Positions 26,001 through 29,731 of a DNA stretch of 29,731 nucleotides are shown here, piece by piece. Positions within the stretch are counted from its first letter, which is position 1, and the number at the start of each line of letters is the position of its first letter. The DNA lies in NCBI RefSeq assembly GCF_000003605.2, contig NW_003106074.1, forward strand, positions 1 to 29,731, written 5' to 3'. The notes below the pieces were generated by a model, which searched no databases, was not told the DNA's origin, and saw only the letters and a list, made by a program, of their open reading frames with translations. The position numbers were made by a program, and so were the translations under genes. The DNA is from Saccoglossus kowalevskii. Its lineage: Eukaryota; Hemichordata; Enteropneusta; Harrimaniidae.

Positions 26001-28060
26001 ACATGTATGTATGTATAAGCTGTGGTAGTAGGTGAGACCATGACATGACTGTCCTATATGTATAAGCTGTGGTAGTAGGTGAGACCATGACATGACTATC
26101 CCATATGTATAAGCTGTGGTAGTAGGTGAGACCATGACATGACTATACCATATGTATAAGCTGTGGTAGTAGGTGAGACAATGACATGTCTGTCCTATAT
26201 GTATAAGCTGTGGTAGTAGGTGAGACCATGGCATGACTATCCCATATGTATAAGCTGTGGTAGTAGGTAAGACCATGGCATGACTATCCCATATGTATAA
26301 GCTGTGGTAGTAGGTAAGACCATGACATGTCTGTCCCATATGTATAAGCTGTGGTAGTAGGTGAGACCATGGCATGACTATCCCATACGTATAAGCTGTG
26401 GTAGTAGGTGAGACCATGGCATGACAATCCCATATGTATAAGCTGTGGTAGTAGGTGAGACCATGACATGACTATCCCATATGTATAAGCTGTGGTAGTA
26501 GGTGAGACCATGACATGACTATCCCATATGTATAAGCTGTGGTAGTAGGTGAGACCATGGCATGACTATCCCATACGTATAAGCTGTGGTAGTAGGTGAG
26601 ACCATGACATGACTATCCCATATGTATAAGCTGTGGTAGCAGGTAAGACCATGACATGTCTGTCCTATATGTATAAGCTGTGGTAGTAGGTGAGACCATG
26701 ACATGACTATCCCATATGTATAAGCTGTGGTAGTAGGTAAGACCATGGCATGACTATCCCATACATGTATGTATAAGCTGTGGTAGTAGGTGAGACCATG
26801 ACATGACTGTCCTATATGTATAAGCTGTGGTAGTAGGTGAGACCATGACATGACTATCCCATATGTATAAGCTGTGGTAGTAGGTGAGACCATGACATGA
26901 CTATACCATATGTATAAGCTGTGGTAGTAGGTGAGACCATGACATGTCTGTCCTATATGTATAAGCTGTGGTAGTAGGTGAGACCATGGCATGACTATCC
27001 CATATGTATAAGCTGTGGTAGTAGGTAAGACCATGGCATGACTATCCCATATGTATAAGCTGTGGTAGTAGGTAAGACCATGACATGTCTGTCCTATATG
27101 TATAAGCTGTGGTAGTAAGTGAGACCATGACATGACTATCCCATATGTATAAGCTGTGGTAGTAGGTGAGACCATGGCATGACTATCCCATACGTATAAG
27201 CTGTGGTAGTAGGTGAGACCATGACATGACTATCCCATATGTATAAGCTGTGGTAGTAGGTAAGACCATGACATGTCTGTCCTATATGTATAAGCTGTGG
27301 TAGTAGTGAGACCATGACATGACTATCCCATATGTATAAGCTGTGGTAGTAGTGAGACCATGGCATGACTATCCCATATGTATAAGCTGTGGTAGTAGGT
27401 GAGACCATGTGTTATGACTATCCCATATGTATAAGCTGTGGTAGTAGGTGAGACCATGGCATGACTATCCCATATGTATAAGATGTGGTAGTAGGTAAGA
27501 CCATGGCATGACTATCCCATACATGTATGTATAAGCTGTGGTAGTAGGTGAGACCATGACATGACTGTCCTATATGTATAAGCTGTGGTAGTAGGTGAGA
27601 CCATGACATGACTATCCCATATGTATAAGCTGTGGTAGTAGGTGAGACCATGACATGACTATACCATATGTATAAGCTGTGGTAGTAGGTGAGACCATGA
27701 CATGTCTGTCCTATATGTATAAGCTGTGGTAGTAGGTGAGACCATGGCATGACTATCCCATATGTATAAGCTGTGGTAGTAGGTAAGACCATGGCATGAC
27801 TATCCCATATGTATAAGCTGTGGTAGTAGGTAAGACCATGACATGTCTGTCCTATATGTATAAGCTGTGGTAGTAGGTGAGACCATGACATGACTATCCC
27901 ATATGTATAAGCTGTGGTAGTAGGTGAGACCATGGCATGACTATCCCATACGTATAAGCTGTGGTAGTAGGTGAGACCATGACATGACTATCCCATATGT
28001 ATAAGCTGTGGTAGTAGGTAAGACCATGACATGTCTGTCCTATATGTATAAGCTGTGGTA
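26001..28060. repeat. 16-monomer higher-order repeat (758 bp), three units
   Basis: The long-monomer insertion (26001, 26763, 27521), the ACTATACCATATG variant (26144, 26902, 27660) and T-type TCTGTCC monomers (26189, 26947, 27705, and 26330, 27088, 27846) each repeat at 758 bp, which is 15 monomers of 47 bp plus one of 53 bp. The first unit begins with a 57-bp monomer and is 4 bp longer. Inside each unit T-type monomers are mostly three monomers apart, which keeps one minus-strand frame open for up to 218 codons. Confidence 0.88.
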
Positions 28061-28786
28061 GTAGGTGAGACCATGACATGACTATCCCATATGTATAAGC
28101 TGTGGTAGTAGGTGAGACCATGGCATGACTATCCCATATGTATAAGCTGTGGTAGCAGGTAAGACCATGGCATGACTATCCCATATGTATAAGCTGTGGT
28201 AGCAGGTAAGACCATGGCATGACTATCCCATATGTATAAGCTGTGGTAGTAGGTGAGACCATGGCATGGCTATCCCATATGTATAAGCTGTGGTAGTAGG
28301 TGAGACCATGACATGACTATCCCATATGTATAAGCTGTGGTAGTAGATGAGACCATGGCATGACTATCCCATATGTATAAGCTGTGGTAGTAGGTGAGAC
28401 CATGGCATGACTATCCCATATGTATAAGCTGTGGTAGTAGGTGAGACCATGGCATGACTATCCCATATGTATAAGCTGTGGTAGTAGGTGAGACCATGAC
28501 ATGACTATCCCATATGTATAAGCTGTGGTAGTAGGTGAGACCATGGCATGACTATCCCATATGTATAAGCTGTGGTTGTAGGTGAGACCATGACATGACT
28601 ATCCCATATGTATAAGCTGTGGTAGTAGGTGAGACCATGGCATGACTATCCCATATGTATAAGCTGTGGTAGTAGGTGAGACTATGACATGACTATCCCA
28701 TATGTATAAGCTGTGGTAGTAGGTGAGACCATGGCATGACTATCCCATATGTATAAGCTGTGGTAGTAGGTGAGACCATGACATGA
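28026..28786. repeat. Duplicate of 20790-21550 (offset 7236 bp)
   Basis: A T-type monomer at 28034, the double GTAGCAGGTAAG, GTAGATGAG at 28341, GGTTGTAG at 28574 and GAGACT at 28678 all lie 7236 bp after their partners. The TGTTGTAG marker expected near 28477 is the ordinary TGTGGTAG here. Similarity ends before the GTATACGCTG marker of the left member (21562). Confidence 0.82.
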
Positions 28787-28993
28787 CTATCCCATATGTA
28801 TAAGCTGTGGTAGTAGGAGAGACCATGGCATGACTATCCCATATGTATAAGCTGTGGTAGTAGGTGAGACCATGGCATGACTATCCCATATGTATAAGCT
28901 GTGGTAGTAGGTGAGACCATGGCATGACTATCCCATATGTATAAGCTGTGGTAGTAGGTGAGACCATGGCATGACTATCCCATATGTATAAGC

Positions 28994-29200
28994 TGTTGTA
29001 GTAGGTGAGACCATGACATGACTATCCCATATGTATAAGCTGTGGTAGTAGGTGAGACCATGGCATGACTATCCCATATGTATAAGCTGTGGTTGTAGGT
29101 GAGACCATGACATGACTATCCCATATGTATAAGCTGTGGTAGTAGGTGAGACCATGGCATGACTATCCCATATGTATAAGCTGTGGTAGTAGGTGAGACT
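28994..29200. repeat. TGTTGTAG / GGTTGTAG / GAGACTATG marker block, copy 7
   Basis: Markers at 28994, 29091 and 29195, 517 bp (11 x 47) after the sixth copy at 28574. A TGTACATGTA monomer (29459) and a 53-bp monomer (29507) follow before the window ends. Confidence 0.85.
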
Positions 29201-29673
29201 ATGACATGACTATCCCATATGTATAAGCTGTGGTAGTAGGTGAGACCATGGCATGACTATCCCATATGTATAAGCTGTGGTAGTAGGTGAGACCATGACA
29301 TGACTATCCCATATGTATAAGCTGTGGTAGTAGGTGAGACCATGGCATGACTATCCCATATGTATAAGCTGTGGTAGTAGGTGAGACCATGGCATGACTA
29401 TCCCATATGTATAAGCTGTGGTAGTAGGTGAGACCATGACATGACTATCCCATATGTACATGTATAAGCTGTGGTAGTAGGTGAGACCATGGCATGACTA
29501 TCCCATACATGTATGTATAAGCTGTGGTAGTAGGTGAGACCATGGCATGACTATCCCATATGTATAAGCTGTGGTAGTAGGTGAGACCATGGCATGACTA
29601 TCCCATATGTATAAGCTGTTGTAGTAGGTGAGACCATGACATGACTATCCCATATGTATAAGCTGTGGTAGTA

Positions 29674-29679
29674 CATGTA
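29674..29679. other. CATGTA hexamer inserted at an unusual monomer position
   Basis: The monomer reads GGTAGTA, then CATGTA, then GGTGAG. The same hexamer occurs elsewhere only in the CCATATGTATAAG part of the monomer. As in those cases it follows a TA and creates TACATGTA. Confidence 0.8.
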
Positions 29680-29731
29680 GGTGAGACCATGGCATGACTA
29701 CCCCATATGTACATGTATAAGCTGTGGTAGT

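Larger units (their letters stand above)
2442..29731. repeat. 47-bp satellite array, main uninterrupted segment
   Basis: More than 27 kb of head-to-tail monomers with no inverted copy and no further insertion of the MITE. Common monomer types are the G type (CCATGGCATGAC), the A type (CCATGACATGAC), the T type (GACATGTCTGTCC, always with the A base), the C type (GTAGCAGGTAAG, two changes travelling together) and types with GCATAAG, AAGATGTGG, TGTTGTAG, GGTTGTAG, GAGACTATG, GAGATTATG or GTAGATGAG. Most monomers are 47 bp. At least 19 are 53 bp through CATACATGTATG, three are 57 bp (insertions beginning near 15531, 19529 and 26001), five gain 6 bp as TGTACATGTA, and several lose one base (GTAGTAGTGAGACC near 15654, 15697, 22617, 27304 and 27350). 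The array continues past the right edge. Plus-strand frames are closed by frequent TAA, TAG and TGA in the monomer. No gene, RNA gene or promoter is seen in it. Confidence 0.97.

Noticed and set aside
564-28121. Many minus-strand open frames of 61-218 codons as genes
   Set aside because: All translate the same satellite in a 47-residue cycle, overlap one another in different phases, begin at whichever ATG the monomer offers and end at the same GGATAG. Their lengths depend only on which monomer variants happen to remove that stop.
4471-29513. CATACATGTATG palindromes as regulatory operators or restriction-like control sites
   Set aside because: They arise from the hexamer insertion in the satellite and lie next to no gene or promoter.
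1-29731. CRISPR array
   Set aside because: Repeat units abut directly and the whole 47 bp is conserved. There are no unique spacers, no leader and no cas genes.
1-29731. Telomeric repeat or CENP-B-box centromeric satellite
   Set aside because: No TTAGGG-like runs occur, and the monomer has no match to the CENP-B box pattern (TTCG...CGGG). A centromeric or subtelomeric place is possible but nothing in the sequence shows it.
1-29731. Inverted satellite segments or array strand switches
   Set aside because: I looked for the reversed monomer (CTACCACAGCTTATAC on the plus strand) and found none; all monomers point the same way.

Overview
The window is almost entirely one tandem satellite. A 47-bp monomer is repeated head to tail, in one orientation, from the first base to the last, about 620 copies by length. 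The consensus, read in three consecutive pieces, is TATCCCATATGTATAAGC, then TGTGGTAGTAGGTGAGACC, then ATGRCATGAC, where R (A or G) is the commonest variable site. I see no gene, RNA gene, operon or bacterial-style control element. A long minisatellite-like array plus a TA-flanked miniature inverted-repeat element points to a eukaryote, most likely an animal. The AT-rich element reminds me of invertebrate (for example mollusc) elements, but that is a weak impression and not a species call.

Layout. Positions 1-1130 are satellite. Positions 1131-1338 are a 208-bp MITE-like element with about 36-bp imperfect terminal inverted repeats and a TA target duplication. Positions 1339-2233 are 19 more monomers. 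Positions 2234-2441 are a second copy of the element, different at one base and inserted at the same TA of the monomer. From 2442 to the right edge the satellite runs without a break. Both window ends lie inside the array, so its true size and flanks are unknown.

The array has several tiers. Marker variants show higher-order repeats (HORs): a 22-monomer unit of 1034 bp (2444-4100 and again 23691-25100), a 16-monomer unit of 758 bp (three units, 26001-28060), 8- and 9-monomer units (376 and 423 bp, about 20100-21250), and in places a 3-monomer unit of 141 bp. Near-identical blocks also recur at 5-10 kb and 20 kb offsets (5363, 6871, 7236, 9861, 20537 bp), so the array has grown by repeated unequal exchange or amplification of segments of very different size.

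Coding potential. The minus strand carries many open frames of 75-218 codons, but they are a property of the monomer. Because 47 is 2 modulo 3, one frame walks through all three phases in 141 bp and meets a single TAG. Variants that alter that TAG give longer frames. I treat none of them as genes.

The points most worth checking are the MITE and its empty paralogous sites, a CATGTA hexamer inserted after a TA at three different places in the monomer (it resembles a cut-and-paste excision scar), a four-monomer block at 8238-8430 with about twenty substitutions and no length change, and the nested HOR structure.
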